NCBI GenBank assembly: GCA_018389105.1
Contig: JACATO010000039.1
Location: forward strand, 682,001 to 746,000
DNA from: Nautilus pompilius
Lineage: Eukaryota > Mollusca > Cephalopoda > Nautilida > Nautilidae
Direction of reading: 5' to 3'
Length of the DNA stretch: 64,000 nucleotides
Part shown: positions 11,801-22,254 of the stretch, in pieces
How positions within the stretch are numbered: the first letter of the stretch is position 1
Layout: every line of letters starts with the position of its first letter
Made by a program: the position numbers and the translations under genes
Notes under the pieces: model-generated
Told to the model about the DNA's origin: nothing
The model's database searches: none
The model's input: only the letters and a program-made list of their open reading frames with translations

Positions 11801-13658
11801 ACAGTGCAGTAGCGGTAGACTGTGCAGACAATCCGCCGTCTGCTAGTTTCGTACGGCCAAGATGGTAGGTAGCTGGTTGGTTAGTTCGCGCGGTGCTAAA
11901 GGTGACGGGTTCCCATCAGCCTTTGTACACGAATAGAAAATGGTCGTACAAGCAGAATGTTGTTAATTGTTTGAAACTTCATGGGAGGTCAACCATAAAT
12001 CCTTACCCCAGTGAAAATGAAACTGGGACTTGGTGGCGGCGGCGGCGGCAACTATTTTTATAATTTTGTTTTTGGTTGACCACTCTCCATATCAACGAGT
12101 AGTTATAGAGTGATCACCCTGGTAGCAGGGAGCTTGGGGAAAGGATGAACACAGAGAAGAAATGTCGAAACCCAGCTAACATTATCGCTCGCTACTGAAT
12201 GTTTCCGCAATGTGCGTTGCCCACCGCCCTTATTTGTCCCTTCGGGGCATTTTGTAAAACAGTCAGCGGCCCTATTGTCCACACCTGTCAAAATACCCGC
12301 TTTGAAGTCGGTCTGCGGAAAAGCCGTTACGAGAATACTTCTTAGCTAGGTCTGGTTGTTGCCGGGATCGCGCGGTAAATCCTCTCGGTGTCTCTGCTCG
12401 TCGGGGCCCCCCCCCTCCTCCCACCAAGGACTGAATATGCAGAGAAACCGAGAATGGCTAATTTAACAGAAGATGCAAACCACGCAGACAAACGGGTAAA
12501 GGAACAAAGGTAAGGCAGCGCGCGCACTAGCGGGAAGGAGGCGATTTACTTCTTCTGTTGGCACCAATCCACGCCATCACCGTCTGGCTAGAACAGAGAA
12601 ACTCTGGCCTCACACTATTACATACTTTTGAATTATAAAAAAACAAGTAGACGTAGAACAACATGAATCTATAGTTCACCGACAAATCTAAGCAGCCTGG
12701 TTACCTCCCTTCAACTGCAAACCAAATTAAAATTCTGCTATTTTAGAAAAAGTTTTTATTTCCAGTGTTGTTGTTTTTTTTTGTTTTTTTTAAATTACTC
12801 TCTGTCATTTCTCAGACGTTTATGGGGGATGTTATATTTCATCTTGGGCGATTTGCTGGTTACATAACTTAAAATTACTTTTATTTATTTATTCGTGCTA
12901 CAGAAAGCTTCTATTCCTAGCTTTTGTTATAAATTCTAAGGCTACGTGACTGAAGAACCCCGCCAGGGGGCTGACACAACTGGGGTCCTATAGGAAAATA
13001 GAAAATCGATTATTAGTGTTTCATGGGGTTTTTGGGTTGCCCTCTAGATGGATCTTTTTATCCTTTTCCTTGAGATTACTAACTCACGCCGTTAGTCGTG
13101 CAGCGTGTTAAACAATTTCAGAAGTGTTCTGAGCGGTGATTTCGGAAAAAGAAAAAAAAAAAAAAAACTCGGCTAAACGCCATGGAAAATAAGAGACTAG
13201 CACCACAAAGAATAGGAAGGAGCCGCGGAGGGTTTGAGACCGTCCCTTATTTCGGACTCATGTCAAGATAACCACGCGCCCGACCAATCCCAGAGCAGCG
13301 CGGCTTCAACAGCTGATGTCAGGGGGATATGATAATTTATGTTAATGAGGGCCGGGTTAAAATCAGCTGTGACGAGCGAGCGAAGTGCGGATGCTTCAGC
13401 GCGGCACGGATCCGCTCGCCTCTCTCTCTCTCTCTCGTGTCTGCTGCTGGTCCACCGGTCCTCGTCCCTCCTTCGACGAAAACTCTCCCTCCCCCCCCCA
13501 CCCCACCCCACACCCAGTAAAATGAGTAAACGCCGCTCCTCGTAGAAGCAGAACCACTCCGAGTGTCGACCCGCCATCGCTCCGATCATCGGGACCTGTC
13601 GTCTGCAACGCTCGCTTCCATTTTTCTTCGCTCGGCGGCAAAGTTCTCGGTCGGGAGG
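11800..13658 (+). promoter_or_regulatory. CpG-rich island and 5' region upstream of DDIT4
   Basis: CG dinucleotides and GC content rise sharply here against an AT-rich background. The island includes a GGC run near 12037-12050, C-rich tracts near 12400 and 13490, and TC-repeats near 13420. Such islands mark promoters in many invertebrates. The nearest gene is the DDIT4 homologue at 13659; 13400-13658 probably includes its 5' UTR. Long ORFs on both strands between 13263 and 14105 are by-products of high GC. A second, unrelated transcript may also begin here (see 12454-12509). Confidence 0.5.
12454..12509 (+). CDS. Candidate isolated first coding exon
   Basis: An ATG in good context (GAGAATGG) opens 18 codons plus two bases (MANLTEDANHADKRVKEQ) and runs straight into a strong donor, AAAG|GTAAGG, inside the CpG island. 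A good acceptor at about 12816 (CATTTCTCAG) would extend it by only some 17 codons to a stop. I do not recognise the protein. It could be the first exon of an unidentified gene, an alternative 5' exon of DDIT4, or chance. Confidence 0.25.
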
Positions 13659-13812
13659 ATGAACAGGGAGATCGAACTTCGAACACTGAAGAAGGGCAGC
13701 GGTTCGATCAGCGCCGCGGCTGAGCCCGAGGCACGGAGGAGGAGAGCCGGGCCGGGCTACTCGGCGGTCATCGAGTCCGACTTCGAGCGAGAGAAGTTCG
13801 AGAATTATGTCG
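13659..13812 (+). CDS. DDIT4: DDIT4 homologue, exon 1
   Basis: Coding part of exon 1 from the first ATG (context GAGGATGA) to the donor G|GTGAGT, leaving phase 1. It is GC-rich and encodes MNREIELRTLKKGSGS and an acidic FEREKFENYV end. It has no domain of its own, as in other REDD proteins. Confidence 0.85.
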
Positions 13813-15125
13813 GTGAGTGTCCCTACCTCCCTCCCTCTCTTCTTTGTCTCCCCGCCGGACCGGGGACGGACGGAACCGTGCGTACGTGACTGACCGACCG
13901 ACCGACCGACCGACCAGGTCATGTGTGTGTGGTGTGTGTGTGTGTGTGTCTCCCGAGGTCACCGGGCGCCCCCCCCCCTCCGTCCGTTATGAGTGGGGTG
14001 GGGTGGGGGGGGGGAGACTGGAAGCAGGAGTCGTTTTACTGTTCTAAGCATAATGTTTTCTGTTTACCAAACAAAAGAGACGGGTCCGGGTCCCCGGCCC
14101 AGTGACAGCTGACGGCGGTTAATTTATACGGAAACTCGATACCTCTCTGAAGAGATTAGGAATTCCTCCCCAAAACAGCTGAGTGCTGGTCGCTAACCAG
14201 CGATGATCGATCACCGAGGAACCGCCGGTCTTTCAGCTGAGACTGTCTGTACACGGAAACTTCTCATGCACCGGCGTAGGTGAGTTACTAACATTGGCCA
14301 TGATGTAATGCAGTCAGCCAGTAGATTTGTTCAGACTTCATTGGACAGATTGTTCTTTGTTTTCATATTATGCAGCCACAGTTCGAGAAGATGGGGGGGG
14401 GAATTCAGCTGTAGGCTGCTGTGTTGGGGCCTTGATGGAGTAGTTAAGACTCGCGTTTGAAGTAACCAAACTTTATTACTGTCATAAGAAAACAACACGT
14501 CACACAATACCTTACTTACCACCAGTGAAGACGAACTGCGACAGTGAGCCGAGTACTTATATTGATTGTCCTCCTGACCCTTAAGTATCCCTTCCCCCTC
14601 TTTTTTTTCTTTTTCAGATTGTCACATTCCTGGAATGAACAGTTATGGCGATTTTGAGGAGCCAGATCAATATCACATCTGTCGGAACCTTGCTAATCGT
14701 ATAGAAGAAATTATTTACCTGGGCAAACAGCAGTTCTTTCGCTGTGATCTGCTGATCCCCAAAGGTCTAATCCAGAGGATAGCGCAGGATGCTTTCCGTA
14801 TGTCTAAGAGCGAACCCTGTGGACTCAGAGGATGCATTATATTTATTAACATTAAGGAAAGGAATTACTGCCAAAAGATAAACAAACTGGTTTATGATGC
14901 ATCCTGTATTCCTACTTTGAGCTCTACCTGACTCTGACGGAGGACACCAAAGGCTGGGCAATTATCAAGAAAATATTGCATTCGGCAAGCGGCATGTTCC
15001 TACATTCCGGCAACACTGCGTCCAAGTTTATCTGTTCTGGGTTTCAGCTGGAGAAGAAAAAACTTTACCGTCCCAATGTGAATGAAATCAATTCCAGTCA
15101 CACGAAAAAGACTCATCTAACATGA
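13659..15125 (+). CDS. DDIT4: DDIT4/REDD1 (RTP801, scylla/charybde) homologue with a frameshift
   Basis: REDD proteins are stress-induced cytosolic inhibitors that restrain mTORC1 through TSC1/2. Exon 1 (13659-13812) encodes a basic N-terminus of 51 residues. Exon 2 starts at 14618 after a pyrimidine-rich acceptor and carries the RTP801_C domain: DLLIPKGLIQRIAQDAFRMS, then SKSEPCGLRG, the hallmark block of the family. In the literal sequence translation ends at TGA 14929-14931, about 155 codons in all. In the next frame, from 14919, the family continues (FELYLTLTED.KGW..., ending EKKKLYRP) to TGA 15123-15125. One missing base near 14916-14918 explains this; repaired length would be about 220 residues, close to human REDD1 (232). 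The lost C-terminus includes the Lys-Lys-Leu-Tyr region known to matter for mTORC1 inhibition. Assembly error or pseudogene cannot be separated here. First ATG of the transcript region chosen as start. Confidence 0.9.
13813..14617 (+). other. DDIT4 intron with simple repeats
   Basis: The intron runs from GTGAGT to TTTTTCAG. Its 5' part carries about six copies of GACC (near 13889-13916), a GT-rich run (13922-13950) and G-runs near 13990-14020 that fit a G-quadruplex pattern. The remainder is unremarkable. Confidence 0.75.
14618..14931 (+). CDS. DDIT4: DDIT4 homologue, exon 2 (literal reading frame)
   Basis: The uninterrupted part of exon 2, joined in phase to exon 1 (G|AT giving Asp). It holds most of the RTP801_C domain and stops prematurely at 14929-14931, where the conserved family sequence moves to another frame. 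Confidence 0.85.
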
Positions 15126-18100
15126 ACTCCATCTCTCCGAAAAGTGGTTATGACCATCATCAGAAATTCTGTTTCTCCAACCCTAAATCTGTTTCTTTTT
15201 CGTACCTAACCTAACTGGACATTATTACTAAGTCCTTCCATGGAAGTTGTTTGTTTCTTTCTTTTTCTCAGACTTAAAAAAAAAAAAAAAACAACTGTGA
15301 TAACTCAGAACAAATGTACTTATTTCTTTACTGATTTTATATTTCAATGTAGTTTTTTAATATTTTGATTTATTGTATTATCAGCTATCAATTTGTAAGA
15401 ACAATGTTTAACATTAAAAATAAAAAAAAAAACAATCTGTTTTACCTTTTCAAATTTAAAAACAAGATGACATTTAGTGTTTACATTGGTGCACTGTGAT
15501 GTGTAAAATGAAAGAGAAACTTGTTAACCCGTTAATAATTAAGCTCAACTTTCGATTTCAACCTATGTAGAACGATGGACACTGGCCATTGCAGCCTCTA
15601 ATTTCATGGACTCTTTCCTGTCACTGCCTTTAATGGAGTTGCTGGTTCTTGTGCCATCTTATAACGGCCTGGGTTTGATGTGCTGACCAGGAAAAACCCT
15701 GGATGATGCAATTCTGGGGGTTTTCTAATTTGAGTAAAACTACTGAACATTTGCGAGTTGAACTGCCTAGGTTTAAAAAATAATAATAAGGAAACTGTTC
15801 TATTGTAATTTTTAGGTGAGCTGCTTTCTTAAATACTGAATGACTTAGATCAGTTAGCTAGGTTAATGTCAACGTACTTATCTATACTAGCAGTTGACAA
15901 ACCTTTACCAGAAAAAGAGATTTTGCTTGTGTAAATAATTTGATTAGTTACTTTTAATTAAAGCATGTCATATTATAGAGGCCTTAATGGTACTTTATGA
16001 TTAGAATTTGATATTTTTAGTCCATTTGAAAAATAAGGCATAGTCATCAAATTGTTCTCTCTCTTTAAAAAAATGTAAAACCAAAGAGTGTTTTTTTTTT
16101 TTTTAAAATATATATTTTGGTGAAATTTGGTAGGAAATTGGAGCATCACACGTTAAATTTTTTCTAAATTGAAAATAATTCAAATAAGGGTGTTTCAGAC
16201 TTCAAAATTTCAAGTATCTAAGATGTTTGCTATATAAGGTGTTCTACAAAACAAGTTATAAAATTAATATAAGAGTATTTATTTGTAACAGTTTACTAGT
16301 ATTAAAACAGGAAAAAAGTTTTTAAAAATCGGATGATTAATTTTAGGTTTATCTAATAAACTTCAGCCTTGCATGTATTTTGTTTGCTTGAAGTGGCAAC
16401 CAATCACCTCTGGGTCAATGTAGCCTGGCCTTGAACGTAGGAGCAATAAGATTTCAAGGATTTCTAAATATGGATAATCTGTTTTCTATCATGATCAAAT
16501 AATGTCTTCACAACAACAATGATTCATACTATTTGAAATACAGAGTAAAGGAAGGAACAACTTCAGTTTTGTTTTCCAGTCATTGTTATTAGTGTATTTG
16601 GTTTAAGATAGTTTGTTTCCATCTTCCTGACAACCTTTTCTGAGTCAGCAATTTTATTATTTTTTAAAAATTGTGATAAGCCAGAATTTTTCATTTAATT
16701 TCTATCTGATATGATATAATTCTTTCACTTATAATGGAAGTTGCAAGACTTCTCTAGTTTGGGGACTTGCTTCCTGTGCTGAAACTGTGGAAATAAGTTA
16801 TACAGGAAACCAGTGATCAGTGGTAAATATAGTCCAACTTGTGGGCAGTGATCCAAGTCAAGTGTCAAGCTCCTTACCCCTGCTCATGGGGACCAGCACA
16901 TGACAGGTGGACAAACATCCATCCTAGACCATCAATTAACAAAATAAAAAAAACAAACAAGAAAAAACCATCCGGTATAGTGCTGTCCTTTACAAAAGGA
17001 TGAAATTAACTTTTTTTCAAACGTATATAAATATAATATTACCAACCTTTTCCTCCTTGCCTGCAGTAGAACAATTAATTTCTATTTAATATTTTTCATA
17101 AAGAGAACTTGTGTTCTGTAATGTATGTTATGATTACTTCCCTTAAAAATTTGAAGTGTTCAAAAAGTATGACAGGTTTTCCTTTCAGGAGTAAATATAA
17201 GATTTTTAAAATTAAACTGAATAACAATCATAAGCTATCACTAAATATTTACTGTACTTAACACAACTGTCAGTCAAGAGAACTTAGACTGTGAGGACAA
17301 ATATAGATATTCCAGTATTAGAATTAAAATTTTCATCAGAGTGAAATGAATGTGCAGAACAACAATATTAAGACAAAAATCAAAAAGTATGGCAGAAAGC
17401 AGTTGTCTAATCAAAGGGGAAAAATATTATCGACTTTATTATTTAATAATTTACACACGTTTTTAAAACTTGAATCCAAAATATTTAACTTTAATGTTTT
17501 TATTCAAATATTAATAGTTTAGAAGTATTTGTGAGAAAAATCCAAATACTTATTGTGATAGAAAATTGTTTATATGAGAAAAGATTAAAGTTCAATTCTG
17601 ACAACATAATGCCAGGGGGAGGGGGGGGGTTCCAGTAAAGAAACAAAATATGGAAAAAGGTTACAAACAATCTTTATACAGTATAAAGGTTATTCATAAC
17701 TAGACTGATCTAGGTCCAACTGAAATGTTCAAAAATACTTAGCTTTCTTAGCATATAGAACACTTGTAGCTAAGGATGAAATCTGACCAAGTTATTAAAA
17801 CACTTGAAATAGTTTAAATACAAAACGTTCTTTGGTGATAATATTTGAATTTAATATTACCACGTACTTGAGAATATTCTTAGTTTACCATTTATGCAGA
17901 TTTATGTGTTATGGTCTTACTACACCTGTGTAACTGGTATAATCGTAGGAAGGTGGAAAAATATTTGTACTTTCATGACGAACATAATTTGATGGCTGAG
18001 TACCATGGCTTATCTCCATATACATGGCTGCATTACTCAAAATTGATTAAGACACTCTCATGTACAACAGGTAGCTGCTGCATACCATACCATTTATTTG

Positions 18101-18560
18101 TATATACATACATAGTAACATTGTTACATAATAAAGTACTTGGGAATAGCCTGATAAATCAATGGAATTGGAAGAACTATATATGTTGTGTTAAAGCTGT
18201 AACTATAGAAAAGAAAATACAGTAGAATTTTGTGCTCAAAGTCCATTAAGTTGTTTTGTGATTGCTACATTTAACTGAACTTAGTTTTACAGGTTCTGGC
18301 TATGGATTTAGAGAGAACCACAGTCAAGGTCACTGTAATAAATCATTAAAAATTTCAAACATCTGATACAAGCTGTATGCAGATATTCACACACAAACAC
18401 ATTGCATTTTTGTGATTGCTTGCGAATAGCAATACAAAGTAACCTTTAATTATTTTTTTTGCTAATTGAATTTAACTATATCAATTATTATTATATTAAT
18501 ATGTATTCTATGCACAAAAATAAAAAAAAATATTTCTGCTTTCAATCAGTTCTTCCAAGA
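15126..18560. other. DDIT4 3' UTR, then AT-rich intergenic DNA
   Basis: The likely 3' UTR of the DDIT4 homologue ends near an AATAAA at 15419-15424. Beyond that I see only AT-rich DNA with homopolymer runs and no supported exon. The 104-codon open frame at 17911-18225 has no recognisable motif. Confidence 0.5.
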
Positions 18561-18567
18561 GTTAAGC

Positions 18568-18600
18568 CTGATGATGACAACAGAATCATTATCGAAACGT
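18568..18600 (+). repeat. Hairpin followed by GAAACGT, retroelement-terminus-like
   Basis: GATGATGA pairs with TCATTATC (one G:T) across an eight-base loop, and GAAACGT follows at once. A hairpin before GAAACGT, starting with CTGATGA-type sequence, recalls the terminal repeats of some Penelope-like and related retroelements and loosely a hammerhead core. No reverse transcriptase is adjacent. Confidence 0.35.
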
Positions 18601-18759
18601 GGGTAGGTCTGCTGAGGAGTTAGTGGGAAGAGCTCGGGTAAATCGTTTGTTTTCTACAGACAACACCCCACCAGTAAACTCCCGTTCTTCTCTTAAAAGA
18701 TCCATTCTTTAAAATGAAAAATAAATAAAATTTTTGAAAAAAAGGTTTTTTAAAGCCAA

Positions 18760-18881
18760 GGGGACAGAATTTGTTGCGTCGTTCATTCGCAGCGAGTTAT
18801 CTTGCCACTAGATGGCGCCAGTGATGCGCGCTAGCTTCGTGCCGGCAAATCTCCGTCGGAGAGAGAGAGGAGGATGCGAGG
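18760..18881 (+). promoter_or_regulatory. Cyclin H promoter / 5' UTR island
   Basis: A short abrupt CpG-rich stretch begins about 120 bp before the cyclin H start codon and runs on through the coding region. It contains the CTCF-type motif at 18805-18818 and a GAGA run near 18858-18870. Confidence 0.55.
18805..18818 (+). promoter_or_regulatory. CTCF-type binding motif
   Basis: CCACTAGATGGCGC fits the bilaterian CTCF core consensus CCASYAGRKGGCRS at every position, and its AGATGGCGC part also matches the fly CTCF core. It lies about 65 bp upstream of the cyclin H ATG, suggesting an insulator or promoter-proximal anchor. Occupancy is inferred only. Confidence 0.6.
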
Positions 18882-18939
18882 ATGTTTACAAACAGCACGC
18901 AGCAGTCGTACTGGACGTTCAGCCTGGAAACTGACCTGA
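18874..18939 (+). other. Upstream ORF overlapping the cyclin H start
   Basis: An ATG eight bases before the cyclin H ATG, in another frame, opens a 21-codon ORF that stops inside the cyclin H coding region. If the transcript includes it, ribosomes starting there would miss the main start, so it could lower cyclin H output. The main ATG must then be reached by leaky scanning. Confidence 0.5.
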
Positions 18940-19868
18940 GTCAGCTCCGAAAGGAAGCTAACAGGAAATTTATCGAGAAACACGAGCAGATGCTGTCAGC
19001 CGAGGAGCAGCAGAGCGCCGCCGCGTTCTTCCTGTCCGAGTCGGAGGAGCGGAGCCTCACCCGACATTACGAGTACATCATGCGGGAGTTCTGCAACCGC
19101 TTCCAGCCACCCATGCCGAAATACGTCCTGGGGACCGCCCTGGCCTACTTCAAGCGCTTCTACCTGCATGATTCGGTGATGGACTACAACCCTCGGGACA
19201 TCATGCTGACCAGCGTGTACCTGGCCAGCAAGGTCGAAGAGTTCAACGTGTCCATTGGCCAGTTCGTGGCCAACCTGAAGAGGGACAGAGAGAAGTATTC
19301 CGACACCGTCCTCGGCTTCGAGCTGCTGCTGATGGAGAAGCTGCACTACCACCTCACCGTCCACAACCCCTTTCGACCCATTGAAGGCCTGCTGATCGAC
19401 ATGAAGACCCGGTGCGAGTTGGTGGAGAACTCGGAAGTGTTTCGAAAGGGAGCGGAGGAGTTCGTGGAGAAGTCTCTCCTTACGGACGTCTGCCTGCTCG
19501 CTTCCCCCTCCCAGATCGCTCTGGCGGCCGTCTTGCACAGCGCATCAAGGGAAGGGGTCCACATCGACATCTACGTCACCGACACGCTCCTGTCCGGGGC
19601 TTCCAAGGAGCAGCTGAGCAAAACGGTGCAGCAGGTCAAGTTGATCCGCTTTATGGTGAACAGCCACGAGCCTTCTCCGCGAGAGCTGGCCCGACAGATC
19701 GAAAAGAAGCTGGAGAGGTGCAGGAACCAAGAGAACAACCCGGAGAGCGAGCTGTACAAACAGAAACTGAAGGAAATGTTTGAGGAGGAAGAGGAAAGCC
19801 GGACGCAGAAGCAAGCCAGATATGCCGAAGAAAGCACAAAAATAAAAAAGGATTTGCTGGGCTATTAA
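18882..19868 (+). CDS. CCNH: Cyclin H, intronless
   Basis: Cyclin H binds CDK7 and MAT1 to form the CDK-activating kinase, which also works within TFIIH to phosphorylate the RNA polymerase II tail; it acts in the nucleus. The 328-residue product matches the family's usual length (human 323). The N-terminal helix (WTFSLETDLSQLRKEANRKF) is clear, followed by the first cyclin fold at about 55-160 with YFKRFYLHDSVMDYNPRDI and LASKVEEFNVS, and a second fold containing VHNPFRPIEGLLIDMKTR and LTDVCLLASPSQIALAAVL. The C-terminus is charged and helical. The whole coding region is one exon, whereas vertebrate CCNH has many introns. GC content is far above the flanks. An A-rich tract about 70 bp after the stop (19939-19965) may be a relic poly-A tail, so a retrocopy origin with retained function is plausible. 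No disabling change is seen. Confidence 0.97.
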   Translation: MFTNSTQQSYWTFSLETDLSQLRKEANRKFIEKHEQMLSAEEQQSAAAFFLSESEERSLTRHYEYIMREFCNRFQPPMPKYVLGTALAYFKRFYLHDSVMDYNPRDIMLTSVYLASKVEEFNVSIGQFVANLKRDREKYSDTVLGFELLLMEKLHYHLTVHNPFRPIEGLLIDMKTRCELVENSEVFRKGAEEFVEKSLLTDVCLLASPSQIALAAVLHSASREGVHIDIYVTDTLLSGASKEQLSKTVQQVKLIRFMVNSHEPSPRELARQIEKKLERCRNQENNPESELYKQKLKEMFEEEEESRTQKQARYAEESTKIKKDLLGY

Positions 19869-22110
19869 TTAATCAATCAATCAATCAAACTTGAAAAGCT
19901 CCTGAGAATATGCCTTTGACTGAGTTTAAGAAAAGGGAATGAAAAAAAAAACAACAACAATCAATAATACATAATAATAATGCTAACAAAACCAGTGTTT
20001 TCTTTTGCACTATATTGAAACAGACTTTTATAGTATATTTAGATACCGTTTCGTTGTAAGATCTTGCCAGACAGATTATTAGTATTTGGCTAATTGATAT
20101 TGCTGACAGAGACAAAGGAATGTATTTTTACCGGATTTCCCAGATGAGGAAATATAATTCTTATTTAATTTTTGCTTTAAGGAAATAAATTGTTTTTTTT
20201 TTTTTTGACAATTGTAATTGTTATTGAGACGTAGAAACAACGAACTCGAGGTTTTTTGTCTAAATATTCATATTTACCAAATAGATAGTAAAAGTAGTTT
20301 TTATGGTTTATACCCAGTACATTAAACAAGGCGATCACAAATGATGTTAAAACTATATTGACAGCAATTTGCTTAAATCTCTCTGAAGCCAGTTAAAAGA
20401 AATGTAAAGTAGATTGAATTCATTTGGCATATTGACAATGCTAATTATAAAGTTATTTTTAAGGTATAAATGCCCTCATAAAGCATAAATTCTAAAATTT
20501 AGTTTATTTGCTTCAAGTAGATAGGGATCTTGTAACAACAAATTTAAAAGTTCAGATTTAATTTTTTTTTTTTTTTTTGCTCTTTTAAATGAAAAAGTGT
20601 GTGCCAACAATGATTCTGATTAAACTGTTAATACATAAAAAATCATGGCTAAAATTATTTTGTGTACTGTACCACAATCAGATAAATACTACTATCTTGG
20701 TTAAAACAACAAAGTGATTTAAATTCGTAAGACTTTCCAGGTTTTGCATAACAATGGTGAAATTTTGACGAACTTATAATAAAACAACTACATTTTTAAA
20801 AAAATATCTCTGGTGTTTTATTCCTATTGAATGCTTAAATTATTTAGATGGTGATTTGATTCTTTAGGATGTTTGGTATACTTTTCAAGTTCAACTGGTG
20901 CTGTGTCAACCTTATTGATCAGACTTTGATGGGTAAATATTCTATTTAAACTGCCACTACTGATTGCATTACAATTTCTCTTTAAAGAATAATATAACAG
21001 CAATGTTTGATGTTAGTATTATGCTGCCTCAACACAAAACTTGAGACTCTACTTCATTCAAAAAATACTGAGAACTTCACAATACTAGATGGCATGTTGT
21101 GTCATAAGTTCAAACCACATAATTCATGTATTAATTTATACTAAATGCTTTAGATAAGTTTTATTTTTCAGAATTGTTGCATTCTTATAAAATCAGAAAG
21201 CTTCATAGCTAAAAACTTTAATTATACTTTAGTTGTTGTTATCATGAGAGCAATGATTCTGATTACATTGAAAAGCAAACTTTTCATGTTTAATAAATGA
21301 GCAAAAGCAATAGTTTCTTTGCTGACATTTTTCAACACTTTGAAATGCCTGAATGGATGCAATCAGCATCATTGATGAGGATCAGAATTGGAAAATACAC
21401 AGGATTTTTATTGGCTAAAATGGATTATAATTTTTCCAACCCTAAAATTTTAAGAAAACTTAAATACAATAACAAGAGTTTAGATATTAATATTAGGTAT
21501 TTATAATAAAATAATACATGTACATGCTAGAATTTTATTTTTCAAGAACATACATAAATATAGTTTTGCTTAATATATGTTATGGTATTTTCATGATTTA
21601 TTTAGCAAATGAATACATTTTCAAGAGATTTAATTTAATAGTTAGAAATAGGAATTAATAATAAAATAACAAAGAAAAAAGTTTGACATGTCTACAAGCA
21701 TTTCTTCATTCAGTTTATTACCATTATTAATAATTGCTATAGATTTAAAATATTGCATTTATTTGTAATTTTATCATAATTTTAAGTTTGTCCTGTATAA
21801 AGCTGGAGTAGACAAAATGCATTTAATAAATAAAAAGGAAATTTGCGTTATAAAGAATTTTTTCCCATTAAAAAAAAAAAAGTGCAGCTTCTTTGTTTTA
21901 TAGAACGAGGTTTTAGCCAATGGAATTACCTCCCCTTACCGAAGCAGTGCATTTTGAAATCGATATTTCTTATTTACTGAACGATTTTTCTGATTAAAGT
22001 AATTTATTGAAGTGGAAATTTTAAAAGTCTTGATTAATGCTATTTACATTAATCATTATTTATCTGTTCTAGCTTCTCAACTAAAATCAAGACTGCAGAT
22101 ATTTTCATTG
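19869..22110. other. Cyclin H 3' flank and AT-rich intergenic DNA
   Basis: Begins with a short TCAA tandem run (about 19870-19888) and the A-rich tract noted under cyclin H; an AATAAA occurs near 20180. The remainder is AT-rich with poly-T runs near 20195 and 20565. No coding evidence; the 69-codon frame at 21297-21506 is unsupported. Confidence 0.5.
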
Positions 22111-22124
22111 TGAGATCGCTTTTG

Positions 22125-22204
22125 ATTGGTTAGTATCTGTTACGCATGACGCCATTGGCCAACTTTAAACATGTGATTTATAAGCGGCCGCTGTGTTTTG
22201 GCGG
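22125..22204 (+). promoter_or_regulatory. H2A.Z promoter: CCAAT, TATA-like and E2F-like sites
   Basis: Two inverted CCAAT boxes (ATTGG at 22125-22129 and 22154-22158), a TATA-like TTTATAA (22177-22183) and an E2F-like TTTTGGCGG (22196-22204) are stacked within 80 bp, about 50-130 bp before the start codon. NF-Y and E2F-type control is typical of histone genes. Sites are seen directly; use is inferred. Confidence 0.6.
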
Positions 22205-22251
22205 TCACTGAATACTTGTGTTGAGTTGTTGGTTTTGATTATTTGGGTGCC

Positions 22252-22254
22252 ATG
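22252..22254 (+). CDS. H2AZ: H2A.Z exon 1, start codon only
   Basis: The ATG (context GTGCCATG) is followed at once by the donor GTAAGA, so the first coding exon contributes just the initiator Met. Splitting directly after the ATG is also known in other animal H2A.Z genes. Confidence 0.85.

Noticed and set aside
13263..13922. A 219-codon minus-strand ORF over DDIT4 exon 1
   Set aside because: It is antisense to a well-supported coding exon, lies in a GC-rich island where stops are rare, and is low-complexity (Arg/Gly/Ser) without a motif.
17911..18225. A 104-codon plus-strand ORF
   Set aside because: No motif, no promoter-like context, and a length within chance expectation for AT-rich DNA of this size.
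18568..18600. A functional hammerhead ribozyme
   Set aside because: CTGATGA and GAAAC are present, but the bases of the core themselves pair in the hairpin and no convincing stems I and III are seen.
18996..19538. A 180-codon antisense ORF inside cyclin H, with others nearby
   Set aside because: Shadow frames of a GC-rich coding exon; the sense protein is an unmistakable cyclin H.
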